This document shows positions 35,067-45,925 of a DNA stretch of 64,000 nt, piece by piece. Numbering within the stretch: position 1 is the stretch's first letter; the number at the start of each line of letters is the position of its first letter. The stretch lies in contig NC_087066.1 in assembly GCF_963678635.1 (NCBI RefSeq), positions 11,206,517-11,270,516 on the forward strand, written 5' to 3'. The notes under the pieces were generated by a model, which ran no database searches, was not told where the DNA came from, and saw nothing but the letters and a program-made list of their open reading frames with translations. Made by a program: the position numbers and the translations under genes. The stretch is from Symsagittifera roscoffensis (lineage: Eukaryota > Xenacoelomorpha > Acoela > Convolutidae).

Positions 35067-37711
35067 CAGCCGAAAGAACAGAGGATGTTCATCACACCTG
35101 CATAAGTGGCTACGCCTAAATTTTTAATCCTCAGAAAAAAATACTTGTTGAAAATATATTTGGTTGAGTGACTGATCGATTGATTGGTTGATTGCTGTCA
35201 TAAAAGTTATTCAAATGGCCCTCTAAAAAGGACAAAACACCAAAATTTTTCGAGGCCGACTGACACTGGCTCATTGTTAATAGAAAAAAAACTACTCGTT
35301 AAAAAATTATGAGAAATCTTCAAAAATGAATTCAAGCCCATGAATTTTTCAGTGATAATTCAAATTAGTTCAAATCGACTGCCAAGGAAAGTAACTAGAC
35401 ATCACTTCACATTTCGTATCAACTGTTTGGAATCCATAGAACGCACTAACTGTGTCCGTTTACGTGTGTCTCATGTCTGCTACAGTTTCATCAACATACC
35501 CAACAAATACTTTCAAACTGAATAGAATTTTTATATAAATTTTTTCAGTTTCAAAATCGAGCCTAATTTTTTCAGTTTTCTATACAGCTACTATTTATTT
35601 CATATCTGAGAACAATGATAAACAATTTCCATAAAAATTTAAATTTTTTGTATTGGCTACACTTTCGAAGCTAACATGTTTTTTCGTTTGCCTTATATTG
35701 CTTCGAGTATTGTAAATATCCGATTCTTCTAGATTAACGGTTTTTTCGCTTAGATTGTCTGAAGAAATTAGATCGCTGATTGGAATCCCTGCAAATCTTC
35801 AACGCTTAAAGCCTAATCATAATAAAATTTTAAACAGATATCATTTTATTTTGATTTCAAGGAAATCCAGCAAACAGTTAATTGAATCGTCTTTAATGAT
35901 ACTCAGCAAAAGACACAGAACTTTGATAGCAGATCCAATTCAAATGTTTTGAGAGAAATGAGTCTGGGAACTAGTTAGATGAAAAGCAACATTTTACTTG
36001 ATTTAACAAACAAACTACCTGATTCATCAAAAACAATAAACATTTGCGGTGTCGAGCAGTTCAAAAACTTCTTGAGTTGAGTTGACAGGAGAAATCATCG
36101 CTAATTCAGAGATATCGCAGCGATTTCCATCTATGGTTCAATCTATGCTCAGGGTAACTTTATCCATGATCAGGGCTAAATCATCGCTGATTTATTGCTA
36201 AAGTTTCAGGTCTGAATCAGACGTAAATCAGACATAGATTTTCTCTGCAACAATCCTGAAAACCTTCGTTTTAAGGATAATTAACTCCTGAAAAAATCCT
36301 GATTTGCAATAATAACTTTGAAATATAATTCAGTCAAATTTTGAAAACAATCGCAAACATATCACAACAACAAAGCAGCTTCCAACGCAGACAAAAAAAT
36401 CCATTCAAGGAAAAGTTCAAAAAAGGAACCACGTCTTACCAAGAGGCTTACTAATTTGGCTTTAAGTACTAAACCAAAGACTCGTTTGCAAAGCCCACAC
36501 GCAAAATGAGAACTTTTAGTGAAAACATAATTTGTTTTTGTTTCGAAAGGTTTCAGAATTTTCTGGTGGCGTAAACAATTTAACAGAGGCAACAGATAAT
36601 GAAAAAATGGTTGAAAAAAAAGCAGAATTTAAAAAATTGGCTGAATTAGGCTCTGCACTGAAGACACAGATTGAACTCCGTGGTCTAAAAACGCTTCCAA
36701 TACAATTTGATATCAAAACTTAGCAAAGGACATTTTAAGTGCAATTTTCTGAAACAGCTCTTGAAAAAGTGAAAATAAATTTTAAAACACACATCTACAT
36801 AAGTTATTTGTGAAGTTTTCCGCTAGACACCAGCATGTGACTTCACTGACATGACGACTTCTTTGATTTTGGCAATTATAGTTTTTTGTTGAATTTCAGC
36901 GAAATCTCAAATAAAGTATTTGTCATTTTAAGAGTTTAATTTTCAACTAAAGCTCGTAAAAATTTTTGGAGATGCAACTGTTATGAATTTATACCAAAAA
37001 TTGTTCGATATTTCTATCAAACTATTTGTACATAGATTCAAATCTCGAAAACGTTTGTCAGTCAGATTTTCAGGACAGTGTGACGCATGATTCCGATAAA
37101 CCAAGGTTGTTTGTTTCTGTTATAAGCTTACAACCAAATTTTGCAATCAAAAGTTTTCCATAAAAGGAGAAGTTAATAACATCTGTACATCAAATATAAT
37201 TTTCATGACATCAATTTTGTAATCTACTAAAGAAGTACTTAGAATTTCGAAAATCAGTTTTGAACCAATTTTGAAAATTTGTATTTTTTTTATTTCGATT
37301 CCTTATTATTAGAGATTCGATACAGCCATTTTTTAAAATATTTTTTACTTTATTTATTTCACCAATTTGAAAGCTTTTACATGCCGCCGATGGTAGTATG
37401 TTTTACTTTTGTTTTTTTTTGAGGCGGCAGCGCGCGCCAAATAACTTTCAAAACCAATCAAGAGACGGCATTTTGATGGGTAGAAGACGCGATGGTCAAT
37501 TCGAGAAATTAATTCGAGAAACATTTGTTTGTTTTTGATCAAGCAGCTATATATGACTTTTGTTTGGTATATAGAGCCTTGAAACGCGCTCACGTAAAAC
37601 GCTTCTGAAAAAGTAAAACTTTGTCATTTAAATTGTTTGAAAATTTCCTCTCACTTGCACAAACAGTTCACAGCAAACCAAGATCAAATTGGACGCAAAT
37701 CTTAATTTTAT
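35067..37711. other. Region with weak coding-like segments on the + strand
   Basis: Two segments look coding: 35757-35952 (after CGCTTAG; contains EEIRSLIGIPANLQRLKP) and 36550-36723 (after CGAAAG; VSEFSGGVNNLTEATDNE to a TAG). The second resembles broken segments near 40430 and 40815, so it belongs to a small local family. No known domain is evident and gene limits are unclear. Confidence 0.3.
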
Positions 37712-38239
37712 TGTTCCGACTTTCGATACGAAAGTAACGGAATATTTGTGCTCGGGGTGGGTTTTTTTTTCTTCAGACAAATTTCGACTTTTTAACTAGC
37801 CATTTTTGACGGAGTTTTTTACATCATTCGAAAGCTATTGTTGTCCTGAGCTTAAATTTGAAAAAATATTTCACCTGTGACCATTTTTCGTAAAGTTATG
37901 AGGGTTTAAAGATTGCCATTTTGGCCAATTTGGGACAATTAACTCGCGACATATTTCGCGCTATTAACGCGTAAGCGAGATTTAATCCGTCTTAGAAAGC
38001 GTTCCAAATTGATTCAAGGAAGCTTATATGCCATAATTAATTTGTTAATAGGAGCAAAATCTATCACTTTGTACTTAATATGGCAAGTGGGGGGATGTTT
38101 TCACAAAAAATCTCAAACTTTTAGAAAAAAAAATTTATTTTTACTTATTTACATTTAAATTTTCCATTTTATTACTGCTCCATAGACCTTAAAAGGCAGT
38201 CGGAACATTCAGGGCTTCGCCCTGATACGAGCAGTCTTG
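37712..38239 (+). mobile_element. Hairpin-ended non-autonomous element, copy 1
   Basis: Starts TGTTCCGACTTTCGATACGAAAG and ends CAGGGCTTCGCCCTG ATACGAGCAGTCTTG. TGTTCCGAC at the start is the exact complement of GTCGGAACA near the end, and each end carries a hairpin. There is no coding capacity. It is followed head-to-tail by copy 2. Confidence 0.8.
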
Positions 38240-38247
38240 TTTCTTTT

Positions 38248-38789
38248 TGTTCCGACTTTCGATACGAAAGTAACGGAATATTTGTGCTCGGGGTGGGTTT
38301 TTTTTTCTTCAGACAAATTTCGACTTTTTAACTAGCCATTTTTGACGGAATTTTTTTATATCATTCAAAAAGTATTGTTATCCTGAGCCTAAATTTGAAA
38401 CGATATTTCACCTGTGATCATTTTTCGTAAAATTATGAGGGTTTAAAGATTGCCATTTTGGCAATTTTGACCAATTTGGGACAATTAACGCGCGATATAA
38501 TTCGCGCTATTAACGCGTAAGCGGAGATTTAATCCGTCTTATAAATCGTTCTAAATTGGTTGAACGAAGCTTATGTGCCATAATTGATTTGTTACAAGGA
38601 ACGAAATCTATCTTTTTGTACTTTATATGGCGTGTGGGGGGATGATTTTCATAAAAAATTTCAAATTTTAGAAAAAAAAATTTTCATTTCATTTTATTTC
38701 TTTTAAGTTTTAATGTTATTACTGCTGCTCCATAAACCTTAAAAGGCAGTCGGAACATTCAGGGCTTCGCCCTGATACGAGCAGTCTTG
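38248..38789 (+). mobile_element. Hairpin-ended non-autonomous element, copy 2
   Basis: Same ends as copy 1 and nearly the same length. It lies 8 nt downstream in the same orientation and differs by scattered substitutions and small indels. Confidence 0.8.
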
Positions 38790-39027
38790 TTTTTTTATGA
38801 ATTTATTGCATTCTTTCCCTTTTATTTGGCTAATATCAATTGTTTTGACTGCAAAAGATATACAGTTGGAAAATACAATATTCACTAGGGCGTTGTTTGA
38901 CTCTAATTGCTAATTTCATGTTTCTGTTTTTTTTCTGAAACAAATTGTGCTTTTTTGACTTCCGTAGTGAAATATTACGGCTCAAAAATTTTCAAAGCAA
39001 ATTGTCAAATTGATAATAATGTGATAA

Positions 39028-39615
39028 CAAGACTGCTCGTATCAGGGCGAAGCCCTGAATATTCCGACTGCCTTTTAAGGTTTTATGGAGCAGTAATAAC
39101 ATTAAAAAATTAAATGTAAGAAAAAGTAAAATGAAAATTTTTTTTTCTAAAACTTGATTTTTTTTGTGAAAATCATCCCCCCACACGCCATACAAAATAT
39201 AAAACGATAGATTTCGCTCCTTGTAACAAATCAATTATGGCAAATAAGCTTCTGTCAACCAATTTGGAACGATTTTAAGACGGATTAACTTTCCGCTCAC
39301 GCGTTAATAGCGCTAAATATATCGCGCGTTAATTGTCCCAAATTGGCCAAAATGGCAATCTTTAAACCCCCATAACTTTACGAAAAATGATCACAGGTGA
39401 AATATCTTTTCAAATATATCGCGCGTTAATTGTCCCAAATTGGCCAAAATGGCAATCTTTAAACCCCCATAAATTTACGATAAAAGATCACAGGTGAAAT
39501 ATCTTTTCAAAATTCCGTCAAAAATGGCTAGGTAAAAAGTCGAAATTTGTCTGAAGAAAAAAAAACCCACCCCGAGCACAAATATTCCGTTACTTTCGTA
39601 TCGAAAGTCGGAACA
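39028..39615 (-). mobile_element. Hairpin-ended non-autonomous element, copy 3 (inverted)
   Basis: Reverse complement of the two copies to its left. It is bounded by ATAATGTGAT on both sides (39016-39025 and 39616-39625), a likely 10-bp target duplication with two extra A on the left. A 97-bp internal segment is duplicated in tandem (39315-39411 and 39412-39508). Confidence 0.85.
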
Positions 39616-39744
39616 ATAATGTGATGATAATTGTGGATTAGAGTCATATTATGTCCACTAGACAAAATATGTATTATGATATTGCATAATGTAGTGTGAC
39701 TGTCAAGTTAACGTTAATAAAACTATTAACCGTACATACTTCCA

Positions 39745-40185
39745 TTGGCTAGCATTTTTGAATTAAAGTCAATGATTATCTTGCGTTCTATTAGCATTGC
39801 CGAATTTTTAAATTTTGCAAATGCATACGTCTACATGGCGCAGCACGAATCGAAGTATTGCGACCTAGATTGTGTTTCGGCACGGGCCATCCCAAAAGCC
39901 ACCTGCACTTTGGGAAAACTGGATTCAGAAATTCTAGCTTGTAGTGATAGCGAAAGAAGAAATATATATCTTTTATTTAATGGAGGAGTAGGTTTTACCG
40001 GAAAAAAAGATACAACCAACACTTAAGGAAACAGTTGGACCAGCAAGGAACCAGAACGGAAAAAGAAGGCTGAAAAATGTGAACTTTATTTTGAGGCAGA
40101 TAAACGGTTGGAAACTGAATTGGTTCTATCCTTTGAAAAGCCAGGTCAAAGAGACATTTATCAATTGTTGACGTTGTTTCATTGA
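39745..40185 (+). pseudogene. Unknown coding-like sequence with one in-frame stop
   Basis: One frame runs from 39745 to TGA at 40183 with a single TAA at 40024-40026. Before the stop it reads LNFANAYVYMAQHESKYC and GKLDSEILACSDSERRN; after it, KCELYFEADKRLETELVL. Composition on both sides of the TAA looks like protein, so this is a broken gene or two exons with a missed intron. No family recognised. Confidence 0.35.
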
Positions 40186-40229
40186 AGTGTGAAAACTGGC
40201 TTGGAAGCTTTTATCAGGGAACCAAATGT

Positions 40230-40880
40230 TAATAATCGGAAGTTTACTTGAATCGGGCTGCTACAACAGGAAAAATACCATGGAACAATTTTCTGAAGCC
40301 TTGAGTTTTTGAGAGGGTTTTTGAACAAAAAGAAGAAACTATTGCTTGGAATATCCATATTTAACATGAAGAACGAAGAGATGAAGAAACAGATATGCAT
40401 AAAAACCTTAGGCCTTTGTTTTTTCAAAAGGATTCAGAATTTTTTGGTAGAGTGACCAATTTAACAGATAAATAGAAGCTTATCAATTGTCGCCTACAAA
40501 ACTAAATAGAAGTATCAAAGTTAGCTGCAGACAAAGTCGCATAAAACACGTACCTTTTTAAAAAATTTTTAAGGGTGGCGATTGTGTGAACAAACAAAAC
40601 TGATGTTACGCTTAAAAAAAGGATACAAAATTATTCTTACCGATGAAAATTTCCAACTGGTCAAAACTGTTATTTGAATTTACCTGAATAGTGCTGATAC
40701 AAAACAAAATGTAATCTTGGAACATTTTTTCTGAAGCATTGTGAGGGTTGTGATTTTGGACCAAAAGAGGATTCCATTGTTTGGGTGGCGTTTATGTTTA
40801 ACAATTTAACATGCGGGACGAGGAGATGAAGAAACAGTTATGCATGAAAACCTTAAGCCTAGGCGACGCACTCAGTTCAC
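40230..40880 (+). repeat. Two diverged copies of an exon-like segment
   Basis: 40235-40410 and 40690-40860 align over about 170 bp; both contain GAAGAGATGAAGAAACAG-type sequence and AAAACCTTA(A/G)GCCT. Translated, the second reads RDEEMKKQLCMKTLSLGDAL, similar to DNEKMVEKKAEFKKLAELG from 36590. They look like broken duplicates of the 36550-36723 segment. Confidence 0.5.
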
Positions 40881-40932
40881 AGTTGTGAGAGAAAAAAGAG
40901 AATTCAGGTAAAAAAGAGTTAGTGAAGGCCGA

Positions 40933-41533
40933 TTGCAAAATTTGGTAGGAATCGCTTCAACCCAGGAAGACCAAATACAACGGAGCAAAATTTTTTCAAA
41001 ATTTTTTTGCAAATTTTTTGCAAATTTTTTTGCTGGATACACAAAAATTGAAGGTTTTTTTTTCATTTCCCTGGATAACCAAAACGCCAGTTTTTTTTCT
41101 GTGGAATGTTTTTCTAGTTGTGAATCAAGGCTTGATCAATTAAAAAATCAAATTTTAAATATTATTATCTCTCATTGGGAACTTTCAATTTTGGTTGATG
41201 TAAGACATCCTTCCGAAAATTCACGTAAGACATCCTTCAGACAATTCATGTAAGACATCCTTCAGACAATTCAGTTCGTTATTAAATCATTGTAAATGCA
41301 AGACGTTCAAACCTTTTGAGACTTAAGTTTTGAGTAAACCATTTGTCGCTTGTGTTTCGTTGCGAACACCACCCAGAATCTTTGGAGAAACTAAAATTGA
41401 AAGATTTAACTATTTGGATGGACAAATTATAGTCATTTATGAAAAATCACTAATTATGAACCTTTCATGCAGTTTTCTGTTCTTATGGATTTGCATTAAA
41501 AACGCTTTCTTTCCATATATCAAAACTGTATGA
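40933..41533 (+). other. Weak coding-like segments
   Basis: 40933-41253 contains SLDNQNASFFSVECFSSCES, and 41330-41533 contains FVACVSLRTPPRIFGETK. Both could be exons of the unknown gene family to the left. No signal peptide, domain or matched splice phase was found. Confidence 0.2.
41200..41274 (+). repeat. Three tandem 25-bp units
   Basis: GTAAGACATCCTTC followed by a variable 11-nt part repeats three times with period 25. It overlaps the end of the 40933-41253 frame. Confidence 0.85.
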
Positions 41534-41956
41534 CCAGCAATTTTGGTCAAATGCCTGAAAAGTCCATGAGAAAGTGCAAAATTTTTCTGAATTGAGTTGT
41601 TCAGTGTGCCAGCTAAAACGTAACTTCGCAATTTTTCATGAACTTTTCGAGCGAACTTATCAATTTATAAACTATAGCAACACTGAGTTGGCTTACTCAC
41701 TTAGGCTTATTTAACTTTATATAAAGGTTTCTTTTCTTTGAACTTCAATTAGGTTTTCATTCCAGTTTTATTGACACTTTAAGAGTTGTTTGTGTTCATA
41801 GTCAACGGGTTTTTCCTAATGAAGATTTCGACCAGCCATGCATTGACTTTTTTCAATTCTTTGATACCAGAGTAAGATGATTTACATCAGAATGATGCCG
41901 AAAAATTACTAGCTGAATACCAATAGACGTATATGATATATGTTTTCCAATACACT

Positions 41957-42841
41957 TGTGCCATTCTGCCAGATGACACAGCATAACCTTCCCGCGACAG
42001 AAATAAAAGTGACTAAAGGCCTTATGAACAGAAAAGTGTTGCGACGGAGGGTCAGAATGTTCTAGAATTTTTATTTTTAAAATTTCGATCGGAAGAAGAA
42101 CATTTCTGAGAAATAGAAAAAAGACGGCCATTTTGAATAAAAAAGACGAAAATCAGAACAATGATAGAAATTGTGAAGAACGGTTGTATCAGAGACAGAA
42201 AAACACGGAGCCTCTTATCGTGGCAATAACACACGATAAGGACCTTAGTGACAGATATTTGTGGAGACGGAGGCTTCAGTGGGGGGAAGAGAAATACCAC
42301 GGAACCCTCCCGGGACACGAAATATAGGAGATAAGAGTGTTATCTCAAGAAAATCACGGGAGCGGAGGCTTGGTCCCCCAGAGACTGTTATATGTGAAGG
42401 GACTGGGTAAACTAACTATAACAGCTGCTGTAATGTCCTAGATCTTAATTAAACACCGATATTATTTGATATTTCAGGACATGAGTAGATAGAAAAAGGA
42501 AAGGGTCAATCCATCTCCAATGGATTTAATATAAAACTGTCACACAAAAACATATAAAAATAGGTTGTTCGAGCCGTGTTTTTAATGACAATCACGTAGT
42601 CTGAGGATCCGAGACTCAGCTATGTGGTTGTGTTCGCATGCAAACGAAAGCTGATCAAAAGTCGTTTGACTGATGGCCTAAAAATGGTAACTTTTTACTT
42701 TGCCCTAAACAGACCAGAAAATCAACTGGCAAGGTCGAGACGGTGAAAAACGAGTAGAATTAAGGTAACTGACGCCTGCCAGTCGTTGATAGGTACTTTT
42801 TCTACGCTCCGTCGCTGTGTGATATTTGGGCGAATGTTACA
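41957..42841 (+). repeat. 5' LTR of the giant element
   Basis: 885 bp, starting TG and ending CA. It matches the 3' LTR base for base except G at about 42350 where the 3' LTR has A. TATAAAA near 42553 is a candidate promoter box, placing the RNA start some 30 nt downstream. It also carries one GGAGGGT motif (near 42035), the partner of the CCCTCC motifs in the leader. Confidence 0.95.
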
Positions 42842-42919
42842 TAGACGTTTTTATGGCGCTCCTGGGTGGGCCTGTTAAAGGCATGAAACCATCATGATCA
42901 GCAAGCGTTTCAGCGACGT

Positions 42920-42986
42920 ACCCTCCGCTCCGGGCGTATGCCCGAGTTAGAGGCCTTAATGACCGTTATTGTACTAGGGGGAAGGT
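42920..42986 (+). other. 67-nt hairpin unit 1 (ACCCTCC...GGAAGGT)
   Basis: The terminal stem has one mismatch relative to the other units. Inside, CGGGC (12-16) pairs with GCCCG (21-25) around a 4-nt loop, and TTA (28-30) pairs with TAA (38-40) around a 7-nt loop. It is separated from unit 2 by 4 nt. Confidence 0.65.
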
Positions 42987-42990
42987 GCGT

Positions 42991-43057
42991 ACCCTCCGTC
43001 TAGTGCAATTTAGCTTTTTAACTTAGTTAACACCGAAAATTCCGGGGGCCGGAGGGT
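42991..43057 (+). other. 67-nt hairpin unit 2
   Basis: ACCCTCC at 1-7 pairs perfectly with GGAGGGT at 61-67. TTA at 28-30 and TAA at 38-40 enclose a 7-nt loop, as in units 1, 3 and 4. Confidence 0.7.
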
Positions 43058-43365
43058 TAGGTGGGAAATCTAGAGCCCGCTTGTCCTGAGGTCCCAGGAC
43101 CAGAAACAATTAAAGAGAAAGCGTAAAACCAAACAAAAATAGTGTATAACCAAGAAAAAGCCAAAAATAAATTTATTTAAAAACAAAAAAGTACAAAAAA
43201 CAGTAAAAAAATCCAAAAAAGACCAAAAACAGTAAAAAACATAAAGTGACAGTTTATATGTTATTTCCGGACGAGATGTGATCTGACCTTCCTATTTGTT
43301 GTTGTTTCAGATTGATTTATATCGTTTCTGATAGAGAGATTGTGTGTTTTGGTGAAGGGTTGGGT

Positions 43366-43432
43366 ACCCTCCCTCGAGTGTAATTTGAGTGTTTAAGCAA
43401 GTTAATGGTGATTTTGCCGGTGACCGGAGGGT
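43366..43432 (+). other. 67-nt hairpin unit 3
   Basis: Perfect 7-bp terminal stem, plus an eighth T-A pair outside it. TTA/TAA at 28-30 and 38-40 with a 7-nt loop. Confidence 0.7.
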
Positions 43433-43591
43433 AGAGTGGCAGGCTGATCAACGTGTTCCACACTCAACAGGGACATCAAGGACAACATCCGCAACGACTG
43501 TTGGGTATCGTTGAAGCAATTTTAGTATCGTTCGGGTACTATTTCCTTAAAACTTAAGTGGTGGGGGGCACGATTGGCGCGGTCCGATTGT

Positions 43592-43658
43592 ACCCTCCAT
43601 CGATTACAAATTTCCGAGTTAAGGGTCTTAATTCGAATATTTTGGTGCAAAGGAGGGT
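43592..43658 (+). other. 67-nt hairpin unit 4
   Basis: Perfect terminal stem and the best central stem: positions 25-30 (GAGTTA) pair with 38-43 (TAATTC) around a 7-nt loop, the geometry of a tRNA anticodon arm. Confidence 0.7.
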
Positions 43659-44066
43659 ATAGTACTATTTATTAACGACTATTTATAGATTATTGTCCTT
43701 ACTATATATTACTTATCTCCTATTTAGACCCAAGAAACACCCATTTTTTGTCGAAAATTACCAATTTTCGACCAAACTGTAGACCCCCAAATTTTCGGAT
43801 ATCCGAGCTTTTCCGATAGGCAAAAAGCTTTTATACAGAGAGTAGCCACGTAGTTCGATCCCCTTTATTAAAGAAACCGCGTGAGCAAAGATTCAGTGGA
43901 AGTTAGAAAAACGAGAATTTTTCGACCAAAATTTTGATAATTTTCTGTATTTTGTCAATCTGTTTTGGGGATCGAGTTTTTGAGTTTTTAGAGTTAGAGC
44001 AATAAAATTTTTGCGTTAGGAGCGTGCTAGCATAACGTGCTCGGTTACTAGAGAAATTTTTGGGTA

Positions 44067-44133
44067 ACCCTCCGAGTAGCTCCGTGGATAGAGCTAACGA
44101 CTTAAGGTTTGGAAAAGGAAGGAATCGGAGGGT
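44067..44133 (+). other. 67-nt hairpin unit 5, tRNA-like D arm
   Basis: Perfect terminal stem. GTAGCTCCGTGGATAGAGC resembles a tRNA D arm: GCTC pairs with GAGC around 8 nt, and TAGCTCCGTGG fits the A box. No T arm (GGTTCGANTCC) is present, so it is not an ordinary tRNA gene. Confidence 0.6.
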
Positions 44134-44466
44134 CCAAATTTGATAGTTTTTGGCCAAATTTTTGTTTCTAAACCAATTTTGGTCCGGTTTTTTGCATTAT
44201 TCCAGTGCCGTACAGGGCTACTACGCTCATTTCAAGTATTTTTAGGCACTTTCGACCAGAATTGCGAAAAAAGTCTTTCAGATCCTATACAGGTGGTGAA
44301 AAAGGCCATTTTGACGAACGCGTTTTTGGCGATTTCTCAAAGACTAGTTATCCGATCGGGATAATTTTGGTACCATAAGTCGACGTTTTTGACCACTTTT
44401 CCGAATCGCAACCGTTTTTGGGTTGATTATTTCGGAAAAGAAAATTTTTTTAGAATTTGTTGGTTC

Positions 44467-44494
44467 GGAGGGTCCAAGTAACGGGCAACCCTCC
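44467..44494 (+). other. Tight hairpin GGAGGGT / ACCCTCC
   Basis: The same seven-base arms as the 67-nt units but in reverse order and only 14 nt apart, giving a compact hairpin between unit 5 and the 55-nt repeats. Confidence 0.6.
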
Positions 44495-44635
44495 GAGCGG
44501 CAGAAAATTTTATCAAAACATCTTTTTATTCAACTGGGAAGGTTGACCGTGTCAGCCAACCTAGTTTTAAGTCAGGTAGACCGCTTTCAGAGGCTTTACT
44601 GCGGTGATTTAACCCTTTTTCTTGATTTTGGGGGA

Positions 44636-45004
44636 ACCCTCCGAAGTGACCCTCCGGAGTCAGCTAAGCCCTTTAGCAACCCTCCTTAGTGGAAAATTTC
44701 CACGAGATCACCCTAAGAAGTTGAAACAGCTCCCCCTAGAACTCCTAGCTTATTTTGACGCTTTTTGAAGCTAGTAGGAGAACCTTCCAAGTGAGAACAG
44801 AAAATTTGAAAATTTTGGAGGTACCCTCCGAAGTGACCCTCCGGAGCGTATTAAGCATCTTATTGACCCTCCTTAGTAAATTTAGGGGGACCCTCCGAAG
44901 TAACTTGGGTGATTAAGATACCCTCCTAAGTAACTTGAGTGATTGAGGTACCCTCCGAGGTAACCCTCCGGAGTGTCTTAAACCTTCTAGCGACCCTCCT
45001 TGTA
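44636..45004 (+). repeat. Three 55-nt repeats of a triple ACCCTCC motif
   Basis: Copies at 44636-44690, 44823-44877 and 44950-45004. Each has ACCCTCCGA at position 1, ACCCTCCGGAG at 14 and ACCCTCCTT at 44, with the same spacing. Two 30-nt units of a shorter form (ACCCTCC-AAGTAACTTG...) lie at 44890-44949. Confidence 0.8.
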
Positions 45005-45220
45005 AGAGACTTGAGTAAACCTTCTGTGGCAATTTGGGAAACGGAAAATATCCATTTAATTAGGATCATATTAGGATATTAGGCGTGCTTATCAGAGTCA
45101 TAAGAACCCATTCTGACCCGGAAATTCGTGATCAACTTTGGATTCTATATTGGGTGTATTAGAAGTACCCGAACAAGATTTTTTTTTTTTTTTTTTTTTT
45201 GATTGTGATTTTGGTTGAGT

Positions 45221-45390
45221 GGTTGCCTTGAGCTACTTAATAGGAAAGTTCGGGCAATCCGGGAACAAATAAAGGAAGACCTCGGTGGGTGTATTAAGCA
45301 AATACACACCCACTTGAGAAGAAGAATTGTTCCCTACTCTCGTGCACTTGGAGCAGTCCGAGTGTGGGAGAGCTTTTTCATAGATTTGAC
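45221..45390 (+). other. Leader stem-loop SL-a
   Basis: GGGAACAA (45261-45268) pairs with TTGTTCCC (45327-45334), and inside it GTGGGTGT (45285-45292) pairs with ACACCCAC (45306-45313). TTGCC/GGCAA may form a small hairpin before it. About 600 nt upstream of gag, so a packaging, dimerisation or translation element is possible. Confidence 0.75.
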
Positions 45391-45406
45391 GAATTTTCGA
45401 CCAAGA

Positions 45407-45560
45407 GGTTGCCTTGAGCTACTTAGTAGGACAGCTCGGGCAATCGCAGGACACCTAAAAGAAGACCTCGGTGGGTGTATTAGGCAAATACACACCCACT
45501 TGAGAAGACTGTGTCCTGGGCTTCGTTCTTTCGGATCGTTCCGATTGGGGGAAGTCTTTT
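45407..45560 (+). other. Leader stem-loop SL-b, covarying copy of SL-a
   Basis: CAGGACAC (45447-45454) pairs with GTGTCCTG (45511-45518) where SL-a has GGGAACAA/TTGTTCCC. Four of eight pairs differ and every change is compensated. The inner GTGGGTGT/ACACCCAC stem is unchanged. Compensation shows that the structure was maintained by selection after duplication. Confidence 0.8.
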
Positions 45561-45925
45561 TCTTTAAGACTAAGTTTTATTTATCTATTTCTGAATCATC
45601 ACTGCTTTTTATCGAAGATTGTTTAATTTTAACAAAGCAGTGACTTGATAAATTGTGTGGCGATAAATTGATACTGACAAAAGGTCGCTGTCACCTGTAG
45701 GATATTCTTATCTGATTATCGATTGTGTTTTGTGTGTCGATTATATCTTGTGGAAACTTAGTGATACTGTTATACTATACAACCGGGTTGAGTTAGCATT
45801 ATATCAATACTGGGTAGACCCTGTGTGTAACTTTAGCTGAGTCACTAATTTAGTCGTGAGAGATCTAAGAGACATTTTGATACTGACGGAATCGAGTAGG
45901 CAGCGTTAAGTGATTTAACTAAATC

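Larger units (their letters stand above)
42842..45925 (+). other. Long structured 5' leader of the giant element
   Basis: 3.1 kb without an open frame of note. It holds at least seventeen ACCCTCC and five GGAGGGT motifs arranged in regular units, a 22-T run (45179-45200), and two copies of a covarying stem-loop just before gag. A TGG-initiated primer-binding site is not obvious: TGGCGCTCC occurs 13 nt after the LTR, but I cannot match it to a tRNA. Translation of gag after such a leader would need shunting, an internal entry site, or splicing. Confidence 0.7.

Noticed and set aside
44067-44133. Functional tRNA gene
   Set aside because: D-arm and acceptor stem look right, but there is no T arm or B box and the anticodon stem pairs poorly; kept as a tRNA-like unit.
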